Source of the DNA: Staphylococcus lugdunensis
GTDB taxonomy: Bacteria; Bacillota; Bacilli; Staphylococcales; Staphylococcaceae
Length of the DNA: 64,000 nt
NCBI RefSeq assembly: GCF_002901705.1
Contig: NZ_PPPV01000012.1
Span: forward strand, 1,225,454-1,289,453
Direction of reading: 5' to 3'
Shown here: piece after piece, positions 16,921-25,990 of the stretch
How the letters are laid out: each line of letters opens with the position of its first letter
Numbering within the stretch: position 1 is the first letter of the stretch
Program-made: the position numbers and the translations under genes
Notes under the pieces: generated by a model
What the model saw: the letters and a program-made list of their open reading frames with translations, nothing else
What the model was told of the DNA's origin: nothing
The model's database searches: none

Positions 16921-18240
16921 ATGAATACAAACTCAACAGATTTAAAGAAAAATATTGGTTTTTTTGCAGCACTTTCTCTTGTTATGGGATCTGTAATTGG
17001 ATCAGGTGTATTTTTTAAAGTGTCCAATGTAACAGAAGTAACAGGCTCAACAAGTATGGCTATGCTTGTATGGTTCTTAGGTGGTCTCATGACCATTTGT
17101 GCGGGACTAACAGGTGCTGAATTGGCTGCGGCTATCCCAGAAACGGGAGGCCTCACCAAATATATTGAATATACCTATGGTGATTTTTGGGGCTTTTTAT
17201 CCGGGTGGGCTCAAGCCTTTATTTACTTCCCAGCCAATATCGCAGCACTAGCGATTGTCTTTGGGACACAACTGATTAATTTGTTTCATTTGAGTCCAGC
17301 TTGGATTATTCCCATTGCCTTTCTTAGTGCTGTATCAATATTAGCATTTAACTGCATGGGTTCTAAAGTCGGTGGTATTCTACAATCCGTAACTTTAGTA
17401 ATCAAACTTATTCCTATTGCCGTTATCGTAGTATTCGGCTGGTTCAATAGCAGCAATGTAGACTTCTCATTGTTCCCTATAGAAAACGGCACGCATTCAG
17501 GTTTCTTCACAGCACTTGGTAGTGGATTGCTAGCAACGATGTTTGCATATGATGGCTGGATTCACGTAGGAAATATTGCAGGAGAACTTAAAAATCCACG
17601 CAAAGATTTACCTGGCGCTATCGCAATAGGTATAGGTTGTATTATGCTAGTATATTTATTAATAAATGCTGCATTTTTAATGACATTACCTATTTCTCAT
17701 ATTGCCGGTAACTTAAATGCTGCCAGTGATGCTTCTAACCTATTGTTTGGACCAATTGGCGGTAAACTGGTTACCATTGGCATTTTAATATCAGTCTATG
17801 GAACAATGAATGGTTATACTATGACAGGCATGCGTATTCCATACGCAATGGCGCAAAATAATCGCTTGCCATTTAAACGTCTATTCTCAAGCTTAACACC
17901 TACAAAAGCACCATGGTTTGGTGGCATGATACAAGTAATCATTGCTACAGTAATGATTTTACTTGGCGCTTTTGATACGATTACAAATATGCTGATATTC
18001 GTTATATGGTCATTTTATTGTATGGCATTTATAGCCGTATTCTTGTTACGACGTCGAGAACCAGAGTTGCCCCGTCCGTACAAAGTGCCATTGTATCCAT
18101 TTATTCCTGGTATCGCGCTTATTGCCGGTATATTCGTTCTAGTTAATACCTTAATTACACAACCGATACTAGCGTTTATTGGGATAGCTATTACGTTAGC
18201 AGGTACCCCAATATATCTTTATACTAAAAAAACAACTTAG
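16921..18240 (+). CDS. APC-family amino-acid permease (SteT-like)
   Basis: 439 residues; ATG 16921 with GGAGG at 16907-16911. About 12 hydrophobic membrane segments start with FFAALSLVMGSVIGSGVFFK; the GSVIGSGVF stretch is the unwound TM1 substrate site of APC transporters. Other conserved segments are ELAAAIPETGG in TM2-3 and MFAYDGWIHVGNIAGELKNPRKDLPGAI near residues 205-232. The family includes the serine/threonine exchanger SteT of Bacillus. The 28-bp gap from tdcB argues for cotranscription and for uptake or exchange of serine, threonine or alanine as its job. Substrate is inferred from context. Confidence 0.85.
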   Translation: MNTNSTDLKKNIGFFAALSLVMGSVIGSGVFFKVSNVTEVTGSTSMAMLVWFLGGLMTICAGLTGAELAAAIPETGGLTKYIEYTYGDFWGFLSGWAQAFIYFPANIAALAIVFGTQLINLFHLSPAWIIPIAFLSAVSILAFNCMGSKVGGILQSVTLVIKLIPIAVIVVFGWFNSSNVDFSLFPIENGTHSGFFTALGSGLLATMFAYDGWIHVGNIAGELKNPRKDLPGAIAIGIGCIMLVYLLINAAFLMTLPISHIAGNLNAASDASNLLFGPIGGKLVTIGILISVYGTMNGYTMTGMRIPYAMAQNNRLPFKRLFSSLTPTKAPWFGGMIQVIIATVMILLGAFDTITNMLIFVIWSFYCMAFIAVFLLRRREPELPRPYKVPLYPFIPGIALIAGIFVLVNTLITQPILAFIGIAITLAGTPIYLYTKKTT

Positions 18241-18447
18241 TAGTTGTAGCTAGTATTATAGAAATTAAATATTTATTTATGTAATGGCAACAAATATATT
18301 GATACAAATCGAGAACACTCTCCAAACCATGTTATGGATGAGTGTTCTCTCGTTTTATAACTTTAAAATATTACTACACAGTCTACGTATTTTATTATTT
18401 AAATAAAATAATTAACCATTGTTTAACTTCATAGTTTATAAAAAATC
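18241..18447. other. Intergenic spacer holding the permease terminator
   Basis: AT-rich spacer. The only structure seen is the hairpin at 18311-18349, described separately. Confidence 0.45.
18311..18349 (+). terminator. Terminator of the ald-tdcB-permease unit
   Basis: GAGAACACTC at 18311-18320 pairs perfectly with GAGTGTTCTC at 18340-18349, followed by CGTTTT. It is the first hairpin after the permease stop. Confidence 0.65.
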
Positions 18448-18483
18448 AAAGAGCTTGTTCCCTTTTTGGGAAACAAGCTCTTT
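18448..18483 (-). terminator. Strong intrinsic terminator behind the PSM-like peptide gene
   Basis: A stem of about 15 bp (AAAGAGCTTGTTCCC / GGGAAACAAGCTCTTT, one bulge) with a 5-base loop lies 65 bp downstream of the minus-strand peptide stop. It reads as a terminator on either strand and supports the presence of a short independent transcript. Confidence 0.75.
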
Positions 18484-18548
18484 AATTAGTGTACTAAACC
18501 AAGACGCATCATTTGAGGCTCAGTATACTTAAGGAGTTTTTTCGTTGG

Positions 18549-18629
18549 TTATCTTCTAGGTTCACCGTTGACAAGAATACTACGTAAGAAATCAATAACT
18601 TTAGTTATGAAACCAAATAAATCATTCAT
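18549..18629 (-). CDS. Phenol-soluble-modulin-like amphipathic peptide (26 aa)
   Basis: A 26-residue frame starting at ATG 18629, preceded by GAGGTGAG about 5 bases upstream. The peptide begins MNDLFGFITKVIDF and ends in NGEPRR. On a helical wheel, L4, F5, F7, I8, V11, I12, F14, L15, I18 and L19 fill one face, and D3, T9, K10, D13, R16 and S17 fill the other; only V20 is misplaced. There is no signal peptide. Small size, an N-terminal formyl-Met, a nearly ideal amphipathic helix and a polar tail are features of alpha-type PSMs and delta-toxin. The layout resembles PSM-epsilon of S. epidermidis (as remembered). A strong terminator follows. A type I toxin peptide is the alternative, but those are usually transmembrane rather than amphipathic. 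Confidence 0.7.
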   Translation of the reverse strand: MNDLFGFITKVIDFLRSILVNGEPRR

Positions 18630-18956
18630 TTTGCTCACCTCAATATATTATTGTCACTTTTATTTTAATCTCTTCTAAAATCTTTTTGGTTAATTTTTCC
18701 TACACAACCACTCTATATACCAAGCTGTAATTATGATTCAATAATGACACAAAAAAGTATGCGTTGTTGATAAAAAACATTCAGTACCTAAGTATGAATG
18801 ACATTGTTTTTCTAATCAAAGCTATAATTTAATAAAAATGTTAAATTTTCTCTTTTTATTTCAAGAAATTTAAAGCAGGTTGAACATAAATCCTAAAATA
18901 CTTGATACTTAAAAGCATTGAGCTTTGTCTTAATGACACTTCATATGAATAATGAA
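18630..18956. other. AT-rich intergenic region upstream of the peptide gene
   Basis: Must contain the promoter of the leftward PSM-like gene. A -10-like AT-rich stretch lies about 15-25 bases before its ribosome binding site on the minus strand, but no clear AgrA direct repeat or -35 box was found. No other gene was seen. Confidence 0.4.
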
Positions 18957-18999
18957 GGGAGCGAGAATACGAATTCATAATGAATTCTATCCCGCTCCC
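18957..18999. repeat. Intergenic palindromic repeat element (family A, copy 2), likely ilvE terminator
   Basis: GGGAGCG pairs with CGCTCCC at the ends and GAATTC with GAATTC inside, giving a long stem of about 17 bp. The left arm shares 16 of 20 positions with the GGGAGC...TACGAATTC block at 13201-13220. It lies just after the leftward ilvE stop and can serve as its terminator. Confidence 0.6.
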
Positions 19000-19053
19000 T
19001 CTTCAACTTGTCAGAGACATTGATGTCCCATCCTGTTTAATTCTAATAACCTA

Positions 19054-20130
19054 TTAATATTTAGGAACAACCACACGCCAACCGTGTTTATCTTCCAATT
19101 TACCACTTTGAATGCCTGTGTAAGTATCGTATAATTTTTTAGTAATTTCTCCTGGTTCATTATTGTTAATTACAATTTCACGGTCTTCATAACGTAATGT
19201 TCCTACTGGTGAAATGACTGCTGCTGTACCTGAACCAAACACTTCAGTTAAAGCACCTTTATCGTATGCTTCAAATAATTCATCAACGGATACTTTACGT
19301 TCTTCAACTTCATAGCCTAATTCTTTAGCTAATTCGATGATTGATTTGCGTGTAATACCAGGTAAGATACTACCATTTAATGCTGGCGTAACTACTTTTC
19401 CGTTTTCAACGAAGAAGATGTTCATACTACCTACTTCTTCAACATATTTTTGTTCAACACCATCTAACCACAATACTTGATCATAACCTAGCTTATTCGC
19501 ATTACTTTGTGCGAGTAAACTTGCAGCATAGTTTCCTGCTACTTTAGCAAATCCAACACCACCGCGTACGGCACGTACATATTCATCTTCGACATAAATC
19601 TTTGTTGATTTCAATGTGTCTCCACCATAATATGCACCTGATGGTGATAAAATAATTAATAATTTATATTGGTGTGATGGACGCACGCCAAGGATACCTT
19701 CCGTTGCAAAAACAAATGGCCGAATATATAATGATTGGCCTTCTCCTTCTGGTACCCAGTCGCGTTCTACATCAACTAATTGTTTTAATCCCTCTAATAA
19801 TACATCTTCATCAATTTTCGGCATCTCTAAACGTGCTAAAGAATCGTTAATACGTTTAAAGTTTTGGTCTGGACGGAATAAGACAACCTCATCATTCGTT
19901 TTATATGCTTTTAACCCTTCAAAAACGGCTTGTCCATAATGTAAACCTTGTGCGGCTGGTGATACTTCTAATGGTGCATACGGTACGATTTTTAAATCAT
20001 GCCAACCTTTATCGATATCATAGTCATAACTGAGCATGTAATCTGTGAAATATTGTCCAAATCCTAAACCAGCAGTATCTGGTTTTTCTTTAAGTGCTTG
20101 ACGTTCTACAAATTTTACTTTTTCTGACAT
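19054..20130 (-). CDS. ilvE: Branched-chain amino-acid aminotransferase
   Basis: 358 residues, ATG 20130 with AGGAGG upstream. Fold-type IV PLP aminotransferase: [14 protein letters not shown] near residues 61-74, [18 protein letters not shown] near 129-146, the cofactor lysine in [14 protein letters not shown] near 192-205, [10 protein letters not shown] near 235-244, and the phosphate loop [13 protein letters not shown] near 298-310. It catalyses the last step of leucine, isoleucine and valine synthesis, and the first of their breakdown toward branched fatty-acid precursors. Full length for the staphylococcal enzyme. It is monocistronic by position, with a hairpin element at its 3' side. 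Confidence 0.96.
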   Translation of the reverse strand: MSEKVKFVERQALKEKPDTAGLGFGQYFTDYMLSYDYDIDKGWHDLKIVPYAPLEVSPAAQGLHYGQAVFEGLKAYKTNDEVVLFRPDQNFKRINDSLARLEMPKIDEDVLLEGLKQLVDVERDWVPEGEGQSLYIRPFVFATEGILGVRPSHQYKLLIILSPSGAYYGGDTLKSTKIYVEDEYVRAVRGGVGFAKVAGNYAASLLAQSNANKLGYDQVLWLDGVEQKYVEEVGSMNIFFVENGKVVTPALNGSILPGITRKSIIELAKELGYEVEERKVSVDELFEAYDKGALTEVFGSGTAAVISPVGTLRYEDREIVINNNEPGEITKKLYDTYTGIQSGKLEDKHGWRVVVPKY

Positions 20131-20264
20131 GAATATTGCCTCCTAAAAATTTCCGTTATCAATAATTATATGTAATTATAGCAATCTCAACGGCGTCTTT
20201 CAATAAATTTTCTAAAAATTCAAAATATATCAGAATATTAACCGTTATTTAACAAGCATAACAA

Positions 20265-20309
20265 AACTCTTACCCCTTAAGCATTTTTCAAGCTTATGAG
20301 GTAAGAGTT
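20265..20309 (-). terminator. Terminator of the threonine dehydrogenase gene
   Basis: AACTCTTACC at 20265-20274 pairs with GGTAAGAGTT at 20300-20309, with a second AAGC/GCTT pairing inside. It lies about 40 bp after the leftward dehydrogenase stop. Confidence 0.7.
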
Positions 20310-20350
20310 ATCCTATTTTTTATTGATATGCATCGTGTTTGAAGATATAT

Positions 20351-21304
20351 TTATATTTTGTCTTTCGCTTCAATTGCTCGAAGCATAATCTTAGTCATCT
20401 TAGGTAAATCGTATTGAGGATTAAAGCCCCATTCATTGCGTGAACAACTTGTATCAATACTGTCAGGCCAAGTATCCGCAATGCCTTGACGATCTGGATC
20501 CACTTCATAATCTAAAACAAAATTTGGATAGTATTGTTGAATCGCTTCTTTGAGCATTTCTGGTTCAAAGCTCATTGCACTAAGATTATAACCATTGCGT
20601 GTTACTAAATTTTCACTATCTGCTTCCATTAGTTTGATGATGGCATCAATCGCGTCATCCATAAACATCATATCCATATATGTGTCTTTAGCTATATAGC
20701 TAGTGTAACGCCCTTCACGAACAGCTTTAAAGTATATTTCAACAGCATAATCAGTCGTGCCGCCCCCTGGTTCTTTAACATAAGATATAAGCCCTGGAAA
20801 TCTGACACTACGTGTATCTACACCAAACTTTTCATAGTAATATTGGCATAATAATTCTCCAGCTACTTTATTCACACCATACATCGTTGTTGGTCGTTGG
20901 ATGGTCACTTGTGGCGTATTTACTTTTGGTGTTGAGCTACCAAAAGCACCTATTGAACTTGGCGTAAAGAAGTGCAAGTCATATTCTCTTGCTGCTTCTA
21001 GCGCGTTCATAAGTCCACCCATATTTAATTCCCATGCTAATAACGGTTTTTTCTCAGCAGTCGCTGATAATAAAGCAGCCATATGCATCAATGAATCTGC
21101 TTCAAAATCCTTAACAATCTCAAACATACGATCCTTATCAGTCACATCTAAAATTTCAAAAGGACCATCTTTCACAGGTGAATCTGCTTCAGGCTCTCTA
21201 ATATCAGTAGCTAAAACATTGTCTGTGCCATAAATTTCTCTACATTTACCTACTAATTCCGTACCAATTTGTCCTAAAGCACCCGTAATCATTATTCTTT
21301 TCAT
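20351..21304 (-). CDS. SDR-type L-threonine 3-dehydrogenase
   Basis: 317 residues. N-terminal Rossmann motif [13 protein letters not shown] at residues 6-18, with Asp at the end of strand 2 (ATDIRE), indicates NAD(H) use. The extended short-chain dehydrogenase triad appears as S in [10 protein letters not shown] near 114-123 and YGVNK near 142-146. The C-terminal segment with [18 protein letters not shown] matches the UDP-galactose-epimerase-like threonine dehydrogenases, which are often annotated simply as epimerases. The reaction gives 2-amino-3-ketobutyrate, which the Kbl enzyme encoded 3.5 kb away cleaves to glycine and acetyl-CoA. The pairing with kbl strengthens the call. A sugar-nucleotide epimerase is the weaker alternative. 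Confidence 0.82.
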   Translation of the reverse strand: MKRIMITGALGQIGTELVGKCREIYGTDNVLATDIREPEADSPVKDGPFEILDVTDKDRMFEIVKDFEADSLMHMAALLSATAEKKPLLAWELNMGGLMNALEAAREYDLHFFTPSSIGAFGSSTPKVNTPQVTIQRPTTMYGVNKVAGELLCQYYYEKFGVDTRSVRFPGLISYVKEPGGGTTDYAVEIYFKAVREGRYTSYIAKDTYMDMMFMDDAIDAIIKLMEADSENLVTRNGYNLSAMSFEPEMLKEAIQQYYPNFVLDYEVDPDRQGIADTWPDSIDTSCSRNEWGFNPQYDLPKMTKIMLRAIEAKDKI

Positions 21305-21635
21305 AAAAATATACGCTCCCTTTGTTTTTGCTAAAAGTATTTTTGTCCTTACTATATGTACATTACCTGTATTTACACAAATATTATAATATAAAAACGC
21401 TTACATGTATATACACAAAGTACATTTTTACTAACTAATTTTAAAATATTAGCTTTTTAATTCATCAAATATTCAATTTATTATAAATATGATTGTTATT
21501 AAGTGATATTTCGATACTCATTAAACATTCGAAACTAGGTTCTTTTCATTCAATAATAGATCCTGATATAAAAATTCACAGTAATTACATATTGTTTTTT
21601 GATTTACGTTGTGCTAAATTAAAATTTATAAATAA
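21305..21635. other. AT-rich intergenic region
   Basis: Holds the promoter of the leftward threonine dehydrogenase gene (near 21310-21400). No frame or RNA gene is seen. Confidence 0.4.
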
Positions 21636-21799
21636 AAGGCAGTCCTAGTTTTACTTCATTGCCTTGTGATTTTACAGTTCATTGTAAAACTATTTATAAA
21701 CTTTTGACGCCGGGTAGAAAACAGGGACAATAATATGTATGTTTTCTACCCAACAATAGCAATTGGGAATATGCTGCACTTTTAAGTGTACGCTATTCC
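21636..21799. other. Cluster of four consecutive inverted repeats upstream of the LysE-type exporter
   Basis: Four hairpins follow one another: AAGGCA/TGCCTT (21636-21665), TTTTACA/TGTAAAA (21670-21689), a perfect 11-bp pair GGGTAGAAAAC/GTTTTCTACCC (21712-21751), and GGAATA...CACTT/AAGTG...TATTCC (21766-21799). None has a clean T-run. They could be a structured leader, an independent RNA, or degenerate repeat elements. No riboswitch class is recognised. Confidence 0.45.
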
Positions 21800-22003
21800 T
21801 TGATGTCTATTGCATTATCTTTATTAATTAGCAATTACTTAATCCACTAATTTTTAGCCATCATAATCTTCTAAATCTAAACTCATTTATTGCGACTGAC
21901 TCATTTTTAAGCGCATAAGATGTCAGGCGTTTCCGACAATGTCTTTACCACTTATTGAACTTATAATATGCTGAGTAAATTCTTGAAAGGACGTGTTACT
22001 CAC

Positions 22004-22627
22004 ATGTTTCAAGCAATCTCCCATGGCTTTTTATTAGCATTAGGCTTAATTTTACCTTTAGGCGCACAGAATGTCTTTGTGTTTAATCAAGGCGCTAATC
22101 ATAAGCATTTCATAAGCACACTGCCTGTCATTATCACAGCAGGATTGTGTGATAGCGTGTTAATATTGCTAGCCGTTCTAGGCGTATCACTTATCTTAAT
22201 CTCACTGCCTATGTTACAACTCGTCATTTTTCTTGTTGGCTTCATTTTTTTATTATATATCGCTAGGTCATTGTGGCGTGAACAACCGGCTGATTTAAAA
22301 TCACAACCTCCTATGTCTGCTAAGAAGCAAATTAGTTTTACTTTATCAGTATCATTACTTAATCCACATGCTATTATGGATACTATTGGAGTCATTGGTA
22401 CAAGTTCAACATTATATCAAGGTCTAGACAAATGGTGGTTTACATTTGCAACAATAAGTGTTTCTTGGTTTTGGTTTATTTTATTAGCAATTATTGGTAA
22501 AGTCATCGGTCATCTCGATAAAACAGGTAAATATATCATCCTGTTAAATAAGATTTCAAGTCTTATTATTTTAATTGTCGCCTGTATTATTGTTAAAAAT
22601 ATGATTCAGTTAATCATAAAGATATAA
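22004..22627 (+). CDS. LysE/ArgO-family amino-acid exporter
   Basis: 207 residues from ATG 22004; the longer frame from 21968 lacks a ribosome binding site, while AAAGGA lies about 12 bases before 22004. Six hydrophobic segments are seen. The first contains GFLLALGLILPLGAQNVFVFNQG, the signature of LysE-type translocators (GxxPGPN/GAQN variant), and the middle has SVSLLNPHAIMDTIGVIG with the conserved NPH/NP motif. The family exports basic or other amino acids when they accumulate. The nearest genes handle threonine and glycine, so threonine or lysine export is plausible, but the substrate is not determined. A hairpin shared with the convergent Nudix gene follows. Confidence 0.88.
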   Translation: MFQAISHGFLLALGLILPLGAQNVFVFNQGANHKHFISTLPVIITAGLCDSVLILLAVLGVSLILISLPMLQLVIFLVGFIFLLYIARSLWREQPADLKSQPPMSAKKQISFTLSVSLLNPHAIMDTIGVIGTSSTLYQGLDKWWFTFATISVSWFWFILLAIIGKVIGHLDKTGKYIILLNKISSLIILIVACIIVKNMIQLIIKI

Positions 22628-22631
22628 AAAA

Positions 22632-22669
22632 GATGATAAATGGCCTATTGAGACAAACCTTCTATCATC
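22632..22669. terminator. Bidirectional terminator between convergent genes
   Basis: GATGATA (22632-22638) pairs with TATCATC (22663-22669). A-rich sequence precedes it and TTTATTTTTA follows, so it can stop both the exporter and the Nudix transcripts. Confidence 0.65.
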
Positions 22670-22677
22670 CTTTATTT

Positions 22678-23097
22678 TTACGATACATAACCTTCATAAT
22701 CGTAAGTTGCTCTATTTTTCAACAGTTCTGCTAAACTTTGTTGATAATAAATTAATTTCTCATCCGCTTCTCTTATCGTCATCCAACGTACTGTGGATAT
22801 TTCATTTGGCACCTGGATTTGAGTCGCAAATGACGTAACCGTTACACGAAACATAAAGAATAGTGTGTGGACATCCATGGATCGTGACTTGCCCTCATTA
22901 ATACTTAATATATCACCAATTTGTCCTTCCAAACCTGTTTCTTCCATAATTTCTCTCTTTACAGCCTCTACTAACGTTTCTTCCGGCTCAACTTTACCTC
23001 CAGGCAATGACCAACCTCCACCGTCTGTGTTATGTACAAGTAAGACTTGTCCATCTTCATTTTGAATTAATGCATATACAACTTTTAATTCTTTCAT
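22678..23097 (-). CDS. Nudix hydrolase
   Basis: 139 residues. The complete Nudix box GX5EX7REUXEEXGU is present, beginning [17 protein letters not shown] at about residues 33-49 and ending EETGL. The preceding [10 protein letters not shown] is the typical entry loop. The family hydrolyses nucleoside diphosphates linked to another moiety, for example oxidised nucleotides; the exact substrate cannot be inferred. It starts 10 bp after the GNAT gene on the same strand, so the two are cotranscribed. Confidence 0.9.
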   Translation of the reverse strand: MKELKVVYALIQNEDGQVLLVHNTDGGGWSLPGGKVEPEETLVEAVKREIMEETGLEGQIGDILSINEGKSRSMDVHTLFFMFRVTVTSFATQIQVPNEISTVRWMTIREADEKLIYYQQSLAELLKNRATYDYEGYVS

Positions 23098-23107
23098 ATT
23101 TTAACCT

Positions 23108-23614
23108 TCAATCATTCGGAATTTCAAAACGGCTGACTAACTGCCCATTTTTCTTAATATAAGGTGCTATTTCATAGCCAGCACAATGCTTTATAACTGC
23201 TTGAGACGCATAATTTTTAGGATTGCACGTCATTAAAACTTTATCAACATTCAATTCTTTCAATATTTTCTTCGCTTCTTTGAGCATATATAAAGCGATG
23301 CCTTGACCTCTCTGAGATTTCACTACACCATAACCTACATGACCGCCTATATTGGTCAAACGTTGATTTAACTGATGTCGAATATCTACCGCACCAACAA
23401 TTTCATCATTTTTAAAACAAAATAGTGTTGTTGTAGGAACCCAATCCTTATGTACACCTTTGTTATTCAATTCCTCAACCATATGTTTAAAGGAAGTGTA
23501 GTTGGCTAAATCAGTATTGTTAGGCACAATCGGTTCATTGTTATGATACCACGCTTCTACATAATGTCTTAAAGCAACTTCATCTTTGTTGCGTAATGGT
23601 CTCAGTTCTAACAT
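23108..23614 (-). CDS. GNAT-family N-acetyltransferase
   Basis: 168 residues. The acetyl-CoA pyrophosphate loop appears as YGVVKSQRGQGIALYMLKEA near residues 96-115 (Q/RxxGxG/A), followed by CNPKNYASQAVIKHCAGYEI, the typical N-x-x-S-x-x-x-x-x-x-x-G-(Y/F) end of GNAT domains. The substrate is unknown; RimI/RimL-like and small-molecule acetyltransferases share this shape. It forms a two-gene unit with the downstream Nudix hydrolase. Confidence 0.87.
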   Translation of the reverse strand: MLELRPLRNKDEVALRHYVEAWYHNNEPIVPNNTDLANYTSFKHMVEELNNKGVHKDWVPTTTLFCFKNDEIVGAVDIRHQLNQRLTNIGGHVGYGVVKSQRGQGIALYMLKEAKKILKELNVDKVLMTCNPKNYASQAVIKHCAGYEIAPYIKKNGQLVSRFEIPND

Positions 23615-23722
23615 ACAAAATATCTCTCTTTCATTAATTTAATTGCCGTTATTAGCTTTAGTTTAGACTAACAATCTTTACGTTTGGTGTTGTGTTAATT
23701 TATTTTTATTGAAGCACTTGTT

Positions 23723-24697
23723 TCAACATATTTTATGATTTTTATTGCTGTTTTTTAGTGCTTTCTTATAAAAATAATGTGCAACGACAATATCGACAAT
23801 TGCTAATCCAACTGATTTAAATAGCGTTACTTCTTTATTGTCTTCACGTCCTAGAATGTTTCCCGCTACAATATCACCTAACTCTCCATACAGTGAGTTT
23901 ACTGTAATTAAACCTTCATCTTGTGGTACTTTTAAATCCCCTGTCTCTTCCATGGCTGCTTCAACCGATTCTACAACAATTTTATTAGCAACTAACATTG
24001 ATTCTGATGGTAATTCTTGCATATCTGGCTTAAATGAACCTACCGCATTTAAATGCACTCCAGGCTTTAGCGAACGAGAATAAACTGGGTAACTAGAATT
24101 CGTAGCAGTTACAATAATGTCGGCTTTTTCCATAGCATCATCGGCCACATTAAAAACTTTTGTTGTAACGTGATATTTTTTAGCAACTGTATCTGCGAAT
24201 TGATTGGCTTTTTCTTTAGTACGACTTGAAAAATGAACAGTATCTATATTTCTCACTGCCATAACTGCAGCCACTAATCCTTGTGCTTGGTCCCCTGCAC
24301 CTATCACGCATAATGTTTTAGCTTCTTCACGTGCTAAGTATTTAGTTGCAACACCGGAAATAGCACCTGTGCGAATTTTGGTTAAATAATTCCCATCTAA
24401 CACAGCTAGTGTTTCTCCAGTCTCATAGTCACTTAATAATACAGAACCAGTAATTGTTTTTTTACCTTTTTCAGGATTTTCTGGTGCAAATGTTACAGTT
24501 TTGATACCAACAATTTTTAACTCATCTGAAAGCGCAGGCATAACCAAATATTTATTTTCATTATTAAATGGTAATACATAGCGTAATGGTGTTTCTGTCT
24601 TTCCCTCTGAAAAAGCTTTCAGTGCATGAGCAACTTCATCGATCACTTCTTTCATATTCAATAATTGCTGTTGATCTTGTTCATTTATAACTAACAT
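23723..24697 (-). CDS. Ornithine cyclodeaminase / mu-crystallin family protein
   Basis: 324 residues. The start is ATG 24697 (MLVINEQDQ), since GGAGG lies 7 bases upstream; the longer frame from 24715 includes that site. N-terminal dimerisation part contains ETPLRYVLPFNNENKYLVMPAL. The Rossmann fold has CVIGAGDQAQGLVAAVMAV near residues 127-145 and SSRTKEKANQFA after strand 2. Relatives are ornithine cyclodeaminase, alanine dehydrogenase (archaeal), ketimine reductase and SbnB. The substrate is uncertain. Context (exporter, threonine dehydrogenase, Kbl) suggests amino-acid or imino-acid metabolism. Confidence 0.85.
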   Translation of the reverse strand: MLVINEQDQQQLLNMKEVIDEVAHALKAFSEGKTETPLRYVLPFNNENKYLVMPALSDELKIVGIKTVTFAPENPEKGKKTITGSVLLSDYETGETLAVLDGNYLTKIRTGAISGVATKYLAREEAKTLCVIGAGDQAQGLVAAVMAVRNIDTVHFSSRTKEKANQFADTVAKKYHVTTKVFNVADDAMEKADIIVTATNSSYPVYSRSLKPGVHLNAVGSFKPDMQELPSESMLVANKIVVESVEAAMEETGDLKVPQDEGLITVNSLYGELGDIVAGNILGREDNKEVTLFKSVGLAIVDIVVAHYFYKKALKNSNKNHKIC

Positions 24698-24799
24698 TCC
24701 CAGACCTCCATACAAGTGTGTTTACGCATTTCAGTTTAGCATTTCACTCCATAAAAAACATCCACTAGCTTTGTAGCCAGTGGATAATGATAGTTTACA

Positions 24800-25990
24800 C
24801 TATTCGATTGTGCCTAATGCTTTACCTACTTTTTCATAAGCCGCAATTGCTTTATCTAACATTTCTTTCGTATGCGCTGCAGTAGGCATATTTCTTACTC
24901 GACCAGTGCCACGTGGTACTGTTGGAAAGACGATTGATTTTACATATATACCTTCGTCTTTTAAGCGTTTACTAAATTCTTGAGTTTCTTTTTCATCTCC
25001 AATAATAACCGGAGTAATTGGTGTCTCTGATTCACCTGTATTAAAGCCGAGTTTTGCTAATCCGTCTTTTAGATATCGTGCATTATCCCAGAGTTTGTCA
25101 TGCAACTCAGTAGAAGCCATTAATTTTTTTACAGCTTCTGTAATAGCTTTAGTATCACCAGGGGCTAATGATGTAGAGAATAAAAATGGTCTAGATTGTG
25201 CCTTTAACCAATCTATTAACGCTTTCGTACCTGCTACGTAACCACCAACAACACCAATGGCCTTAGAAAGTGTACCGATTTGGAAATCAATCTTATCTTG
25301 TAAACCAAAATGTTTAACGGTTCCAGCACCATTACCCATAACTCCTGAACCATGTGCATCATCCACATAAGTGATTAAACCAAACTCTTCAGCAATTTCT
25401 ACAATTTCAGGTAACTTGGCAACATCACCATCCATGCTAAATACGCCATCAGTAATATACATTACTTTATTATATTTACCAGATTCAACAGCCTCTTTAG
25501 CTTTAGCTCTTAAGTCATCCATATCTGAGTGATTTACACGAATGATTTTAGCTTTAGATAATCGGCAACCATCAATAATTGAAGCATGGTTTAATTCATC
25601 TGATAAAATCGCGTCATTTTTGTTCATGACTGCCGAAATTGCAGCCATATTGCAATTAAACCCAGATTGATATGCGATGGCTGCTTCAGTTCCTTTAAAT
25701 TGCGCTAATGTTTCTTCTAACTCATCATGTAAGTCTAATGTGCCATTAATTGAGCGTACAGCACCTGCGCCTACACCATGTGAATCGATTGCAGATTTAG
25801 CTGCCGTTTTTAAATCTTCGTTAGTAGCCAGTCCTAAGTAATTATTTGAAGATAGGTTAATATACGTTTTACCATTAATAGTAATTTCAGGACCATTGGC
25901 ACCTTCGATTGAATCGATTTCATTATATAAACCGTTGTCTTTTAAATATTGAATATTTTCTTCTAAAAAGTTGTGTAATGATTGAACCAC
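24800..25990 (-). CDS. kbl: 2-amino-3-ketobutyrate coenzyme A ligase (glycine C-acetyltransferase)
   Basis: 396 residues from GTG 25990, which follows GGGGG by about 8 bases; the longer in-frame reading to 26029 is rejected. Alpha-oxoamine synthase family: [12 protein letters not shown] near residues 50-61, [21 protein letters not shown] near 71-91, [12 protein letters not shown] near 128-139, [10 protein letters not shown] near 205-214, and the PLP lysine in [12 protein letters not shown] near 236-247. It converts 2-amino-3-ketobutyrate and CoA to glycine and acetyl-CoA, completing threonine breakdown started by the SDR-type dehydrogenase nearby. Very close to the remembered S. aureus protein. 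Confidence 0.95.
   Translation of the reverse strand: MVQSLHNFLEENIQYLKDNGLYNEIDSIEGANGPEITINGKTYINLSSNNYLGLATNEDLKTAAKSAIDSHGVGAGAVRSINGTLDLHDELEETLAQFKGTEAAIAYQSGFNCNMAAISAVMNKNDAILSDELNHASIIDGCRLSKAKIIRVNHSDMDDLRAKAKEAVESGKYNKVMYITDGVFSMDGDVAKLPEIVEIAEEFGLITYVDDAHGSGVMGNGAGTVKHFGLQDKIDFQIGTLSKAIGVVGGYVAGTKALIDWLKAQSRPFLFSTSLAPGDTKAITEAVKKLMASTELHDKLWDNARYLKDGLAKLGFNTGESETPITPVIIGDEKETQEFSKRLKDEGIYVKSIVFPTVPRGTGRVRNMPTAAHTKEMLDKAIAAYEKVGKALGTIE

Noticed and set aside
21636..22003. Lysine riboswitch upstream of the LysE-type exporter
   Set aside because: Several hairpins are present, but the conserved L-box sequence blocks and five-helix layout could not be found.
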